This document shows positions 41,798-50,500 of a DNA stretch of 64,000 bases, in pieces. The DNA is taken from NCBI RefSeq assembly GCF_005280735.1, contig NZ_CP040077.1, positions 3,348,001 through 3,412,000 of the forward strand, given 5' to 3'. The notes below the pieces were generated by a model, which worked only from the letters and a program-made list of their open reading frames with translations, had not been told where the DNA came from and ran no database searches. The position numbers and the translations under genes are program-made. The DNA comes from Trinickia violacea (GTDB lineage Bacteria > Pseudomonadota > Gammaproteobacteria > Burkholderiales > Burkholderiaceae). Numbering within the stretch: position 1 is the first letter of the stretch; every line of letters starts with the position of its first letter.

Positions 41798-43468
41798 TCA
41801 AGCCCCCGCAGTGACTTCGGCTGCGAGCTTGTCGGCAATCCACTTACGCATCGCCGGCTTGTCGACCTTGCCGACGCGTGTCAGCGGAAACGCGTCGACG
41901 ACTTCGATCCGCTCGGGACACTTGTATTTGGCCAGCCCTTGCGAGGTGAGGAATTCGATCATTTGCGCGACGTCCGGCGCCGGCTGGCCAGCGCGCGCGA
42001 CGATGAATGCGCAGCCCTTTTCGCCATACATCGGATCCGGCATCGCCACCAGCTTTGCGTCGAGCACCGCCGGATGACGGCTTAAGAAGGACTCGACTTC
42101 CTCGCAGCCGATCTTCTCGCCGCCTCGATTGATGTTGTCGCGCATGCGGCCTTCAAACGAATAGCAGGTCACGCCATCGACGTCATGTGCACGCATCATG
42201 TCGCCGCTGCGGAAAAAACCTTCACCGGTAAGCGCGGTCGCATTGATGTCAGGCGCGTTGTAATAGCCACGCAGGCTGGACGGCCCGCGGAAGCAGAGTT
42301 CCCCCATTTCGCCCGGTGCAACCGGGCGCTCGCTTTCCGGATCGAGCAGCATGATCTCGTCGAACGCACAGCCGGAAAAGCCTTGGGTATGGTGGCGGAT
42401 GAACGCGTCGGCGTCCGGCGCCGAACCCAGCAGCAGACCTTCTGTCGTGCCGTATAAGTTCGAACACGGAACTCCCAGGAAGCTTTCGAGGCTATCCGCG
42501 CGCGACATGCAGAAGAATCCCTTCAGCGACGACAAATCCGATTCGAGCACCTGTGGGCTGGCCATCAACTGTGGCGCGACCGGGCCGATCGACACTGCAT
42601 GCGTCACGCGGTGACGCTCAATCAACTGCGCCATCCGCACCACGTCGACCTTCGGCATCAGCACCGTGGTCTGACCGAGCAGAATCGTCGGCACGATCGC
42701 GTACAGATGGGCAGCGTTGTGCAGGAGGGGCAAGGACCAGATCACGGTGGCACTTTTGCCGGCGTGGATGTGCGTGGCCCACGCGGCGGCGTGCGCGAGA
42801 TACTCCGCATGAAACCTAGGGATAATCTTCGGCACGCCCGTGGTGCCGCCCGATAACTGGAAGCTCAGCACGTCCTCGGAGCCGAGGCGCACCGCATCGA
42901 GCGTCGTTCGAGCCGTCTCAAGGGTGTGGGATTCCAACAGCGCGGTCATCGAGTGAGCGCCCTCGGGCACCGTACCGCGAGCGACGATCAATCGGGTCAG
43001 CGACGGATGCATATCGCACATCCGCCCCGCAAACCCGACCAGATCGAAGTGGCCTAGGTCGCCTTGCACGAAATAAGCCTGCGGCTGGCTCAATTCAGCG
43101 AGCTTGCCAATCTCCACCTCGCGATACTGCGGCAGCGAGCAGACAGGCACGATGCCGCTGCGGTAGCACGCGCACAACGCGATCACTGTGTCGATCGTGG
43201 TGCCCATCTGGAACAAGGCTCGCGAGCCGGGCTTCAGCCCCAGATTGAACAACGCCGCCGCAAAGCGCGTGCTCAGTTCGTCAAGCGCCCGAAATGTGAT
43301 GCTGCGCTCATCGCTGATAAAAGCGAGCTTATCGGGAATGCGCCGTGCGGTCGCTTGCAGCGCTTCCCCGAAAGTGGAATCGATCCACGCGCCCTCCTCC
43401 AGGTAGCGGCGCGCAACGTCGGGGTTGCCATAGTTCACCCCATCGATGGGGTAGTGGATGCCAGCCAT
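41798..43468 (-). CDS. Aryl-acid AMP/CoA ligase (2,3-dihydroxybenzoate/salicylate-AMP ligase-like)
   Basis: This 556-residue ANL-superfamily enzyme starts at ATG 43468 with CGGAGA upstream. The P-loop is QLSGGTTGVPKIIPR, the A5 motif is NLYGTTEGLL, the hinge is SFEGRMRDNINRGGEKI, and the catalytic lysine lies near the end in TRVGKVDKPAMRKW. These blocks are closest to aryl-AMP ligases such as EntE and salicylate ligases. It activates an aromatic acid with ATP, then probably transfers it to CoA, providing the thioester for the monooxygenase. Exact substrate is unknown. Confidence 0.9.
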   Translation of the reverse strand: MAGIHYPIDGVNYGNPDVARRYLEEGAWIDSTFGEALQATARRIPDKLAFISDERSITFRALDELSTRFAAALFNLGLKPGSRALFQMGTTIDTVIALCACYRSGIVPVCSLPQYREVEIGKLAELSQPQAYFVQGDLGHFDLVGFAGRMCDMHPSLTRLIVARGTVPEGAHSMTALLESHTLETARTTLDAVRLGSEDVLSFQLSGGTTGVPKIIPRFHAEYLAHAAAWATHIHAGKSATVIWSLPLLHNAAHLYAIVPTILLGQTTVLMPKVDVVRMAQLIERHRVTHAVSIGPVAPQLMASPQVLESDLSSLKGFFCMSRADSLESFLGVPCSNLYGTTEGLLLGSAPDADAFIRHHTQGFSGCAFDEIMLLDPESERPVAPGEMGELCFRGPSSLRGYYNAPDINATALTGEGFFRSGDMMRAHDVDGVTCYSFEGRMRDNINRGGEKIGCEEVESFLSRHPAVLDAKLVAMPDPMYGEKGCAFIVARAGQPAPDVAQMIEFLTSQGLAKYKCPERIEVVDAFPLTRVGKVDKPAMRKWIADKLAAEVTAGA

Positions 43469-43493
43469 GTGTTTCGTCTCCGGTCTTGCTTTG

Positions 43494-44360
43494 CTATTTC
43501 TGCTCGACAATCCGCACGCGGTCCTTGTCGAAGGTCTCGATGCGTCCGCGCAGGCCGCCCGTGAAGAGGCCGTACCACACTGCAGGCTTCAAACCGAGCG
43601 CCTTACGGTCGAATTCGATGGGCGTATCCGATTCAATCAGGTAGTAGCCGGGCGTTGGCTGTGAGACCCGGCACGCCGCGTCGCCCCGCGCGGCGGCGAC
43701 GACGCTCGCGAACTCCGCCAGCGCCGGCACGAAAATGCCGGGGCCGTCGATTTCGATGTTGCATAGATCGCTCAACAAGCGGCCCTTTTCCTGCCAGACG
43801 GTGTCGATCTGTTCGACATCGGCGGCCTGCCGATGTGCCGCTTCTTCAGCCTCGATCGCTGCTTCGAGTGTGAGCGCCGCGTCTTGCGCATCCAGCGCCT
43901 GGAGCGGGCGCAGTTTCACAGTGATCTCAATGAAATAGCCGTTCGGATCGCGAAAATAGATGGATTCGATGACTTCATGCCGAGTCGTCGCGGACACCTC
44001 GATCCCCTTCTCCTCCAGCATGGCTTTCCACTCAAGCAATTGATCGGTGCTTTCGGCGAGCCAGGCCGTATGTGTCGCGTCAAACAGGTGATCGTCCGGT
44101 GTCGGCCGCATCTGCACTCGCTCCTGCGGCTTCGGTTCGCCGAGGTAGTAGAAGAATGCGATGGTGCTGCCGTTGCCGCTATCAAAGAAGAAATGCAGGA
44201 AGTCGGGGTGCGTTTCCGGCCCCCAGCCCCGGGCCGAGATGGTGTGCACGAGCGGGAGACCGAGTGTGTCCCGGTAAAACTCGACCGTCTCCTTCAACTT
44301 CCATGTCGGACGCGCCGTGTGGTCGACGCCGGCGAGCCTGAGCAATGCGGATTGATTCAT
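43494..44360 (-). CDS. VOC-superfamily protein, possible ring-cleavage-type dioxygenase
   Basis: This 288-residue protein has a vicinal oxygen chelate module at the N-terminus (VDHTARPTWKLKETVEFYRDT split, with GLPLVHT) and the typical end strand DPNGYFIEI at about residue 130. The His of VDHTAR and the Glu of FIEI are likely metal ligands. The C-terminal half is of uncertain fold. VOC enzymes include extradiol dioxygenases, glyoxalases and isomerases. Between the hydrolase and ligase genes it may open the hydroxylated ring or act on a ring-cleavage product. It starts 17 bp after the hydrolase stop. Confidence 0.8.
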   Translation of the reverse strand: MNQSALLRLAGVDHTARPTWKLKETVEFYRDTLGLPLVHTISARGWGPETHPDFLHFFFDSGNGSTIAFFYYLGEPKPQERVQMRPTPDDHLFDATHTAWLAESTDQLLEWKAMLEEKGIEVSATTRHEVIESIYFRDPNGYFIEITVKLRPLQALDAQDAALTLEAAIEAEEAAHRQAADVEQIDTVWQEKGRLLSDLCNIEIDGPGIFVPALAEFASVVAAARGDAACRVSQPTPGYYLIESDTPIEFDRKALGLKPAVWYGLFTGGLRGRIETFDKDRVRIVEQK

Positions 44361-44377
44361 TTGCGAAGTCCCTCAAC

Positions 44378-45637
44378 TTACAAGAATGAGCGTTCGTGCA
44401 GCCATGCGCCAATCTCGCGAGACGCGGCGTAGCGGCCCGCCTCCTCGCCCGCAGCGAGCGGTCTGCCGTGGTGGTCGCCGCGCAGGCGCAAGTGTGTCTT
44501 GTCGTCCGAGCCGACGCACTCGAAGATCTGCGCTATCGACTGCGGGAAAGTGGTCTGGTCACCGGTGTATTCGACGAGAAGCGACGGCACCACGACGTCC
44601 GGAACAGTCTTTTCCAGCGCTGCATTCGAGCTCAGGCCCGACCAGGTCGACAGCCACGCCTCCGGGGCACATAACCGTCCGAAGCCCACGGATCCGAAAT
44701 TGGACGTCACCGGATTGGGCGACCACAGCGAGCCTGGCGCCCGGTCCGAAGGATCGAGCGTCAGGTCCAGGCATCGCAGGTCGGCATCGGTGCGCCATAC
44801 GGTCATGATCGACGTGTGGTTTGCCTCTATCTTCTGGCGCCGCGTCGCGTCGCCGCGCTTCACCGCCTGCCGAGCGCTTTGCCGCACGGCAATCAATTGC
44901 CGCGCCCGTTCGTCGAGGTGCGCTACACGTTGCCGTTGCGCGTCGCGGTAACGCTCGACAAAGCCCGCGTCGTAGCGCGTCTCGCCTGGCACGCGCGAGT
45001 AGCCGTTAGCGGGATTGAACGGATTCAGGCTGTCGTCGATAGAAAGCGGATCGTCTTCGTCAGTCACCGACGGATCGATGCACCCGAGCAGCAAGCGCCC
45101 TTGCCCGGGGTGCGGCGCGAGAAGGATCATGCCGTCCACAGTGGGCAAAGTCGCTTCAGCCAATTGCGAAGGCCGGCCACCAGGCGTGCGCGCAATGCGC
45201 CTACCGGCCGGCAATTGCGACTGTTGGATGTAGAAACTGTAAAGCCCCGCTCCACCGGAATTGCCGAGCAGCACGATGCGCTCGAAGCCGACTTCCCGCA
45301 GGTAGCGGATGCCCGCCGCCACGTCGTGCAGCGCGATTTCGTGTTCGAGTCGCAAGTCGTTTCCGACCGAGCGCGCAGCCTGCGCCCAGACTGCTGCACC
45401 CGAGCGCAGCAAGCCGGGAATCATGTAGTGAAACGTGAAATTTTCGCGGGGATGCATCAGACACACCACCGTCTTCGCGGGCGCACCGACGTACAGCACG
45501 CCGCTCGTCGCGGCGCCGTCTTCGGTGCGCAGCGTCACGCTGGTTTGCCGGGCCGAGAGCGGTAACGCCTCGGGAAACCAGTCAATCGTCAACGCGGGCG
45601 CCTGCTCCACGCCCATCCCGCCGGACCTGATGCTCAT
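44378..45637 (-). CDS. Alpha/beta hydrolase
   Basis: This 419-residue protein starts at ATG 45637 with CGGAGAC upstream. The nucleophile elbow LLGNSGGAGLYS (G-x-S-x-G) is near residue 135, and a catalytic-His-type GDHHGRPL is near the C-terminus. It is larger than common C-C hydrolases because of an inserted lid segment of about 100 polar residues (around ERYRDAQRQRVAHL). As first gene of the TetR-controlled operon it may hydrolyse an ester precursor or a ring-fission product. The reaction is not identifiable. Confidence 0.85.
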   Translation of the reverse strand: MSIRSGGMGVEQAPALTIDWFPEALPLSARQTSVTLRTEDGAATSGVLYVGAPAKTVVCLMHPRENFTFHYMIPGLLRSGAAVWAQAARSVGNDLRLEHEIALHDVAAGIRYLREVGFERIVLLGNSGGAGLYSFYIQQSQLPAGRRIARTPGGRPSQLAEATLPTVDGMILLAPHPGQGRLLLGCIDPSVTDEDDPLSIDDSLNPFNPANGYSRVPGETRYDAGFVERYRDAQRQRVAHLDERARQLIAVRQSARQAVKRGDATRRQKIEANHTSIMTVWRTDADLRCLDLTLDPSDRAPGSLWSPNPVTSNFGSVGFGRLCAPEAWLSTWSGLSSNAALEKTVPDVVVPSLLVEYTGDQTTFPQSIAQIFECVGSDDKTHLRLRGDHHGRPLAAGEEAGRYAASREIGAWLHERSFL

Positions 45638-45655
45638 GAGTCTGTCTCCGTGCCA

Positions 45656-45693
45656 TTTGACGTTAGTATATGTTTTTTGACGCATACGTCAAA
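45656..45693. promoter_or_regulatory. TetR operator candidate of the aryl-acid operon
   Basis: TTTGACGCATACGTCAAA (45676-45693) is a perfect 7-4-7 palindrome in the 74-bp gap between tetR and the first structural gene. An additional TTTGACG half-site lies at 45656-45662. It would overlap the operon promoter, as expected for repression. Confidence 0.72.
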
Positions 45694-45711
45694 TTCTTTG
45701 CAAAAAAATAT

Positions 45712-46404
45712 TCACCCTTGTTTTGGCGCTTTTTCGATCATCAGGGATAGATGATCGAGGTCCTCGCGCAGCAGCCCCAACGCTTCGGATACGCCGCCGC
45801 TCTTCAATCGACGATCGCCCGGGCGCAGCACGGATTGGACGGCCAGTTCGGCGATCGTGTCGGCGATCTCGGTCGCGCTCTTCGCGCCGTCGGGCCTGTA
45901 CCAGAACGCGGGCCAGCTGCACATGCCGATCATCGTGAACGCGGCAATTCTCGCGTCGACGACGCGAAAGACGCCGGCCTTCACTCCCGCTTCGATTGCA
46001 GCCGTGAAGTTGTTCAGGACCGCGCGCTTCGCATCTTCATTCGCCCGGTACGCGCGATCCGGCAACTGATGCTCGGTGCGGTCTATCACCCGGAACTGGT
46101 TGTGATGCGTGAGGATCAGCATCGTGTGCTGATGGACGAGCGCGCGCAATCGCTCCTGTGGGTCACCATCGATTTCGGACGCGACGCGAGTCGAGAGACG
46201 CTTGGCCTGCAACGTCACTTCTTCGACGAGCGCGGTGAGGATTTCGTCTTTGTTCTTGTAGTAGTAATAGACCGCCGTACGCGTCACGCCCAGTGCCTCA
46301 GCGATCTCTTGCATCGATGCGCCGCCGAAACCCTTCTGGATGAAGAGCTGCGCTGCCGCGTTCAGGATCTGTTCTTTTTGCGCTTCAGCATTGACCTTCG
46401 CCAC
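45712..46404 (-). CDS. TetR-family transcriptional regulator
   Basis: This 230-residue protein starts at GTG 46404 with GGGAG upstream (VAKVNAEAQKEQILNAAAQL). The TetR helix-turn-helix follows (FGGASMQEIAEALGVTRTAVYYYYKNKDE). The C-terminal ligand-binding region matches the TetR_C group that accompanies acyl-CoA or aromatic catabolism. It is encoded upstream of, and in the same direction as, the five-gene operon and probably represses it until an acid or CoA-ester inducer appears. The longer open frame upstream of 46404 has no TetR features. Confidence 0.92.
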   Translation of the reverse strand: MAKVNAEAQKEQILNAAAQLFIQKGFGGASMQEIAEALGVTRTAVYYYYKNKDEILTALVEEVTLQAKRLSTRVASEIDGDPQERLRALVHQHTMLILTHHNQFRVIDRTEHQLPDRAYRANEDAKRAVLNNFTAAIEAGVKAGVFRVVDARIAAFTMIGMCSWPAFWYRPDGAKSATEIADTIAELAVQSVLRPGDRRLKSGGVSEALGLLREDLDHLSLMIEKAPKQG

Positions 46405-47181
46405 GAAAGACTCCCATTGTCCGATGCCGCCAACGTGGTCGCGTCTGGTCGTGAAGCGCACGGACCTCCGGTTGACGGCTGGGCGATTGTACCGCTGAAG
46501 CCTCCAAGAAAGCACCGCAAGCCATTTCCAACGACAAAGGCACAGGCAGGGGCGGCGATCTCGCAAGCCGGCGAATCCAGTCTGCCGTTGCAATACCGAC
46601 GCCGTCACCGAGTTGCTGTCAGGTCCGCCGGCGTATCGGTCGTCGCCGAAAAACACGCAACTTCGACACGCCGGGCGAGCGATTTCACCAATCCGTTGCA
46701 TCGACCAGTCGAATCCGCAAACTGTTTGCGGCCTCACCGATGCGGATGTCTGAATCTCAGGTTTGGCCGAACTGCAGTCCGAAGCCTCCCCTGCTCCGCC
46801 ACCCACAACTACCTCGTTGGGGCTGGCCGCGATAAGGCAGAGGATTGTTAGCGAAGCACAGACGGCGCAACTGGCCCGCATTGGCACGACGTGCGGGCCG
46901 TCTGTGCTTGGCTAACAATTCTTTGAGCTAAACCGCTCCACAGACGGTTGGGCTATGTGCGTTGAATCGAAGCACGCATGTGGTGTTCACGACGACCGTA
47001 TTCGCAGCGCCCGGGACGAACAGCTCGCGGCCCGCTTTGGGAAAGGAATACCTGCACAACGCAAGGGATGACGAGACGACGCGGAGTGTCTCAGGCGAGG
47101 GTGCGCGACATCTGGCCGAGCGTATCCCAGGGCGCCGGCGGGAGGCGGAGGGGTCGGTGTTGCGAGCGAGCGGATCGGGAT
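46405..47181. other. Gene-poor stretch between tetR and the IS91-type transposase
   Basis: No supported gene. It contains the promoter region of tetR and the 74-bp palindrome at 46845-46918. The last 250 bp probably belong to the end of the IS91-type element. Confidence 0.5.
46845..46918. repeat. 74-bp interrupted palindrome
   Basis: The 22-bp arms, TTGTTAGC-g-AAGCACAGACGGC and its complement, carry one mismatch. Inside, CCGCA and TGCGG can extend the stem. It is far larger than a terminator and could extrude as a cruciform or serve as a recombination or replication-end site for the neighbouring IS91-type element. The arms end in GCTAACAA, resembling integron attC ends but in the reverse order. 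Confidence 0.6.
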
Positions 47182-48384
47182 TCATCGGGGACTCGCCGGT
47201 GGCGCGCGCGGCGCCGCATAGGGCAACAAGTGGTCGATGCACAGCATGCGCCCGCGCGAACACACTGGACAGACGTAGAGCGAGCGGCCTGTGAGTTCCG
47301 CGTAGCGGTCGCGATAGTCAAGTTCGGGCGCGTCGCAGGCTTCGCTGGTTGGCTCGACGTTGAGCAGATCACGGCATACGGTCAGCCGAGACTCACGCAG
47401 GCGATTGCTGAGCAAGCCGTAGTGACGGATGCGTTGTAGCCCGCGCGGCAACACATGCAGCAGGAAGCGCCGGATGAATTCGTGGGCGTCCAGATGCATC
47501 ACGCGCGGCCTGCCCGGATGACGATAGTCCTTCCAGCGGAACGTGACGCGCCCGTCGGTCTGGCCGACGAGGCGGTTGTTGGAGATCGCGACGCGGTGTG
47601 TGTAGCGGCCGAGATAGTCGAGGACCTGCTGCGGGCCGCCAAACGGCTCCTTAGCGTAGACAACCCATTCGGCGTGCCGCGGACCGGCAAGATAGCGAGC
47701 AAACTCGCGTCGTTCCGCCAGGTGCACGAGCGAGGAGAAGAACCGCAGTTCGCCCACGTCGAAGGCATGCTGCAATCGCTCGAGGAACAGTCGCCGGAAC
47801 AGACGCGAAAGCACCCGCACGGGCAGGAAGAAACCAGGTTTGCAGGCCACCCAGCGGCTGCCGTCGGCAGCGAGGCCACCGCCCGGGACGACGCAGTGCA
47901 GATGGGGATGATGCACAAGATTCTGCCCCCACGTGTGCAGGATCGCGATGAAACCGATCGTTGCACCGAGATGGCGTGGGTCGGCCGCGATCGTGTGCAG
48001 CGTTTCGGCCGTGGCCTGGAACAGGATGTCGTAGACCACCCGCTTGTTCTGGAAGGCGATCGACGCGATCTGCTCGGGGATGGTGAAGACCACGTGGAAG
48101 TACGGCACGGGCAGCAGGTCGGCTTGGCGGTCCTCGAGCCATTGCGCGCGGGCGAGCGACTGGCACTTCGGACAGTGCCGGTTACCACAGGAGTTATAGG
48201 CGATGCGCTGATGTCCACAGGTGTCGCACTGCTCGACGTGGCCACCCAGCGCCGCGGTACGACATTGCTCGATCGCGCTCATGACGCGACGCTGTTCGCG
48301 GCTGAGCGAGTCGGCATGCACTTCCCGATAGGTTGGGCCGTGTCGACGCAGAACGTCCGCCAGTTCCAGCGCGGCGCGCATCAT
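47182..48384 (-). CDS. IS91-family (HUH, rolling-circle type) transposase
   Basis: This 400-residue protein has an N-terminal zinc-binding domain (CDTCGHQRIAYNSCGNRHC then PKCQ). The HUH metal-binding motif is HPHLHCVVPGGG, and the catalytic tyrosine region is YLGRYTHRVAISNNRL. IS91 transposases nick one strand and move by rolling-circle replication, sometimes carrying adjacent DNA. The start ATG 48384 is five bases from the recombinase stop, so both are one transcript, as in two-gene IS91-type elements. The element's exact ends were not located. Confidence 0.93.
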   Translation of the reverse strand: MMRAALELADVLRRHGPTYREVHADSLSREQRRVMSAIEQCRTAALGGHVEQCDTCGHQRIAYNSCGNRHCPKCQSLARAQWLEDRQADLLPVPYFHVVFTIPEQIASIAFQNKRVVYDILFQATAETLHTIAADPRHLGATIGFIAILHTWGQNLVHHPHLHCVVPGGGLAADGSRWVACKPGFFLPVRVLSRLFRRLFLERLQHAFDVGELRFFSSLVHLAERREFARYLAGPRHAEWVVYAKEPFGGPQQVLDYLGRYTHRVAISNNRLVGQTDGRVTFRWKDYRHPGRPRVMHLDAHEFIRRFLLHVLPRGLQRIRHYGLLSNRLRESRLTVCRDLLNVEPTSEACDAPELDYRDRYAELTGRSLYVCPVCSRGRMLCIDHLLPYAAPRAPPASPR

Positions 48385-48389
48385 CGCGC

Positions 48390-49271
48390 TCAGTCGTTGG
48401 TGGGCGATGGCTCAGGGCAGATGGGAGTGGCAGATCGGTGAGGCAGGCGATCGAACGGACTGGTCGTCGCGCAGACGGTGCTGGTTGCGACCTTCAGATA
48501 GCGCGAGGTGGTGGCAAGGCTGCAATGACCGAGCAGCAACTGGATGGTGCGCACGTCGGTGCCGGATTCGAGCAGGTGCGTCGCGAACGCATGGCGCAAG
48601 GAGTGCGGCGTGATGGGCTTGCTGATACCGGCGCGGCGGCGCGCGTCCTGGCAGGCTTGCCGTATCACGTCGGCACCCACGGGTTGATCCGCGAAGCGGC
48701 CCGGGAACAGCCAGTACTGGGGCCGGCCAATGCACCAGTAATTGCGCAGGATCTCCAGCAGCCGTGGCGAGAGCATCACATAGCGGTCGGCGTGGCCCTT
48801 GCCCTGTTCGACGCGCAACATCATGCGCTGGCTATCGATATCGCTGACCTTCAGCCGGGTGGCCTCCGAGATGCGCAGGCCCGCGGCGTAGGCTGCCATC
48901 AGCACGGTACGATGCTTGACGCTGCGGATCGCTTCGAGGAACTGGTTGACCTCCTCCTGACTGAGGATCACCGGCAGCTTGCGGGGTGTCCTCGACATGG
49001 GGATCTCGTCGACTGACCAGTCGCGTTTGAGCGTGACGTTGTACAGAAAGCGCAGCGCCGCAGTGGCCACCACCAGCGTGCTGGGTGAGCGCCGCAGGAC
49101 CTCAATCAGGTGCACTTGCCAGTCGCGCACCTCCTCTGGGCCCAGCAGTTCAGGGGAACACCCGAAGTGCTGGGCAAAGGCGCTCACCTGCTGGAGGTAG
49201 GCGCGCTGCGTGTTGGCGGCGAGGTTGCGCACGCGCATATCCACGATCATGCGTCGACGTAAGGGTGTCAT
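48390..49271 (-). CDS. Tyrosine recombinase (phage-integrase family) of the IS91-type element
   Basis: This 293-residue protein starts at ATG 49271 with GGAG seven bases upstream. An N-terminal SAM-like domain (NTQRAYLQQVSAFAQHF) is followed by a catalytic domain with Arg in AGLRISEATRL, H-x-x-R in PHSLRHAFATHLLE, the second His in LLGHCSLATTSRYL and Tyr in the same block. This gene commonly precedes the IS91-type transposase in betaproteobacterial elements and may resolve transposition intermediates. Confidence 0.92.
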   Translation of the reverse strand: MTPLRRRMIVDMRVRNLAANTQRAYLQQVSAFAQHFGCSPELLGPEEVRDWQVHLIEVLRRSPSTLVVATAALRFLYNVTLKRDWSVDEIPMSRTPRKLPVILSQEEVNQFLEAIRSVKHRTVLMAAYAAGLRISEATRLKVSDIDSQRMMLRVEQGKGHADRYVMLSPRLLEILRNYWCIGRPQYWLFPGRFADQPVGADVIRQACQDARRRAGISKPITPHSLRHAFATHLLESGTDVRTIQLLLGHCSLATTSRYLKVATSTVCATTSPFDRLPHRSATPICPEPSPTND

Positions 49272-49735
49272 GGCGGACTCCACTCAGAAGGGACAAGGCA
49301 GCAAACTGCACTGCCATCGTCCCACTCGAGGGGAGCCATTCCATGAACGATGTCGAAGCCGACGCCGCTGGCTGACCACCTCCTCCCGCGTCAGCGGGTT
49401 AGTTCAAGAAAAGTTATCTTAATAGAATGTTCTCAGTGCACACCTGCCACAGAACACGTACACCTCGACACAAAGTCCAAGATGTTGATTGCCGAGTGTC
49501 TAGCAATCGAAGGTGCTTGTTATGAGCGACAGCGGGCGGGTCCGTTGCCGCAGTCTGGGCCAACGTCGCCTCCCCGCCTGCGCTAGAAGCGAATCAGCCT
49601 CAAACCTTTGACGACTCCTCCCCCTGTGCTAAGCGGACCAATGCCCCGGCTCAACCCGGTCTGTCAAGATAGATGCCACCCGACTGAAGCAGTTGTGGCG
49701 AAAATACACGCCGCATTTTTTGATCCGCATACGCC
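49272..49735. other. Element edge and truncation junction
   Basis: No gene. The right end of the IS91-type element probably lies here; a GTTCAAG at 49402-49408 contains the GTTC/CTTG tetranucleotides this family prefers as target. The downstream MFS fragment enters in mid-protein after an in-frame stop at 49721. Confidence 0.45.
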
Positions 49736-50437
49736 GTGCCGCAGTTGAACGAACATCTCGCCCACCAAGCGCCGCCGCTCGCGGAAGTGCTGCCCGCGCT
49801 GTGGCGACTCATCGTCTATCCGCGGCACCTCACGGCGTTCGCACTGACGTTCACGATGATGCTGTCGCATATGCTCGTGATCCCGTTCATCTCGCCCGTG
49901 CTGGTTGCCAATCACGGCGTAGCGCCCGCGCAACTGTCGTGGATCTATATGGCAGGCGGCACCGCCACGTTCTTCACGTCTCGCGCGGTCGGCCGGCTCG
50001 CCGACCGCTACGGGCGCCGCCAGATCTTCCGCGTGTTCGGCATCGTGTCGATGCTGCCTTTGCTGTTCGTCACGCATTTGCCCGATGTGCCGTTTGCCGT
50101 CTTCATCGTGTTCTTCGCGTTCTTCATGGTCGTGATGTCGGGCCGCATGGTGCCGATGCAGGCGCTGCTCACCACCGTGCCGGCACCTCCTCAGCGCGGC
50201 GCGTTCCTGAGCGCGAACAGCGCGGTGCAGGCGCTCGGCACCGGCTGCGGCGCGTGGCTCGGCGGCTTAATGCTGTCGCAAGGGCCAGCCGGACAGATCC
50301 TCGGCTATGGGGCGAACGGCTGGCTCGCCGTCGCGCTTCTGGTCGCGGCGCTGCTGTGGGCGGGCCAGGTGAAGGGCTCTAGCGAAGGCCAGGCCGCGCC
50401 GGCGCCGGACAAGCGGGAGTGGGTCGGCGAAGCGTGA
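49736..50437 (+). pseudogene. MFS transporter, 5'-truncated (C-terminal half)
   Basis: The frame can start at GTG 49736 and encodes 233 residues with about six helices. It includes the MFS loop motif AGGTATFFTSRAVGRLADRYGRRQ, which in complete proteins recurs in the second six-helix bundle. A full MFS protein would have about 170 more residues upstream, and none are found. Loss of the 5' half coincides with the mobile element on its left, so this is probably an insertion-linked deletion. Confidence 0.75.
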
Positions 50438-50500
50438 ACGACGGCTGACGTCGGCGGCTCGGCTCGCACGCTGCCGTCGATTGCCGAATCAAGCGCCGAG

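Noticed and set aside
46845..46918. Integron attC site
   Set aside because: The GTTAGC and GCTAAC ends are in the opposite order from attC, no integron integrase is near, and the neighbouring recombinase is of the IS91-partner type.
48390..49271. Prophage or genomic-island integrase
   Set aside because: No tRNA gene, att repeats or phage genes are nearby; the gene is coupled to an IS91-type transposase.
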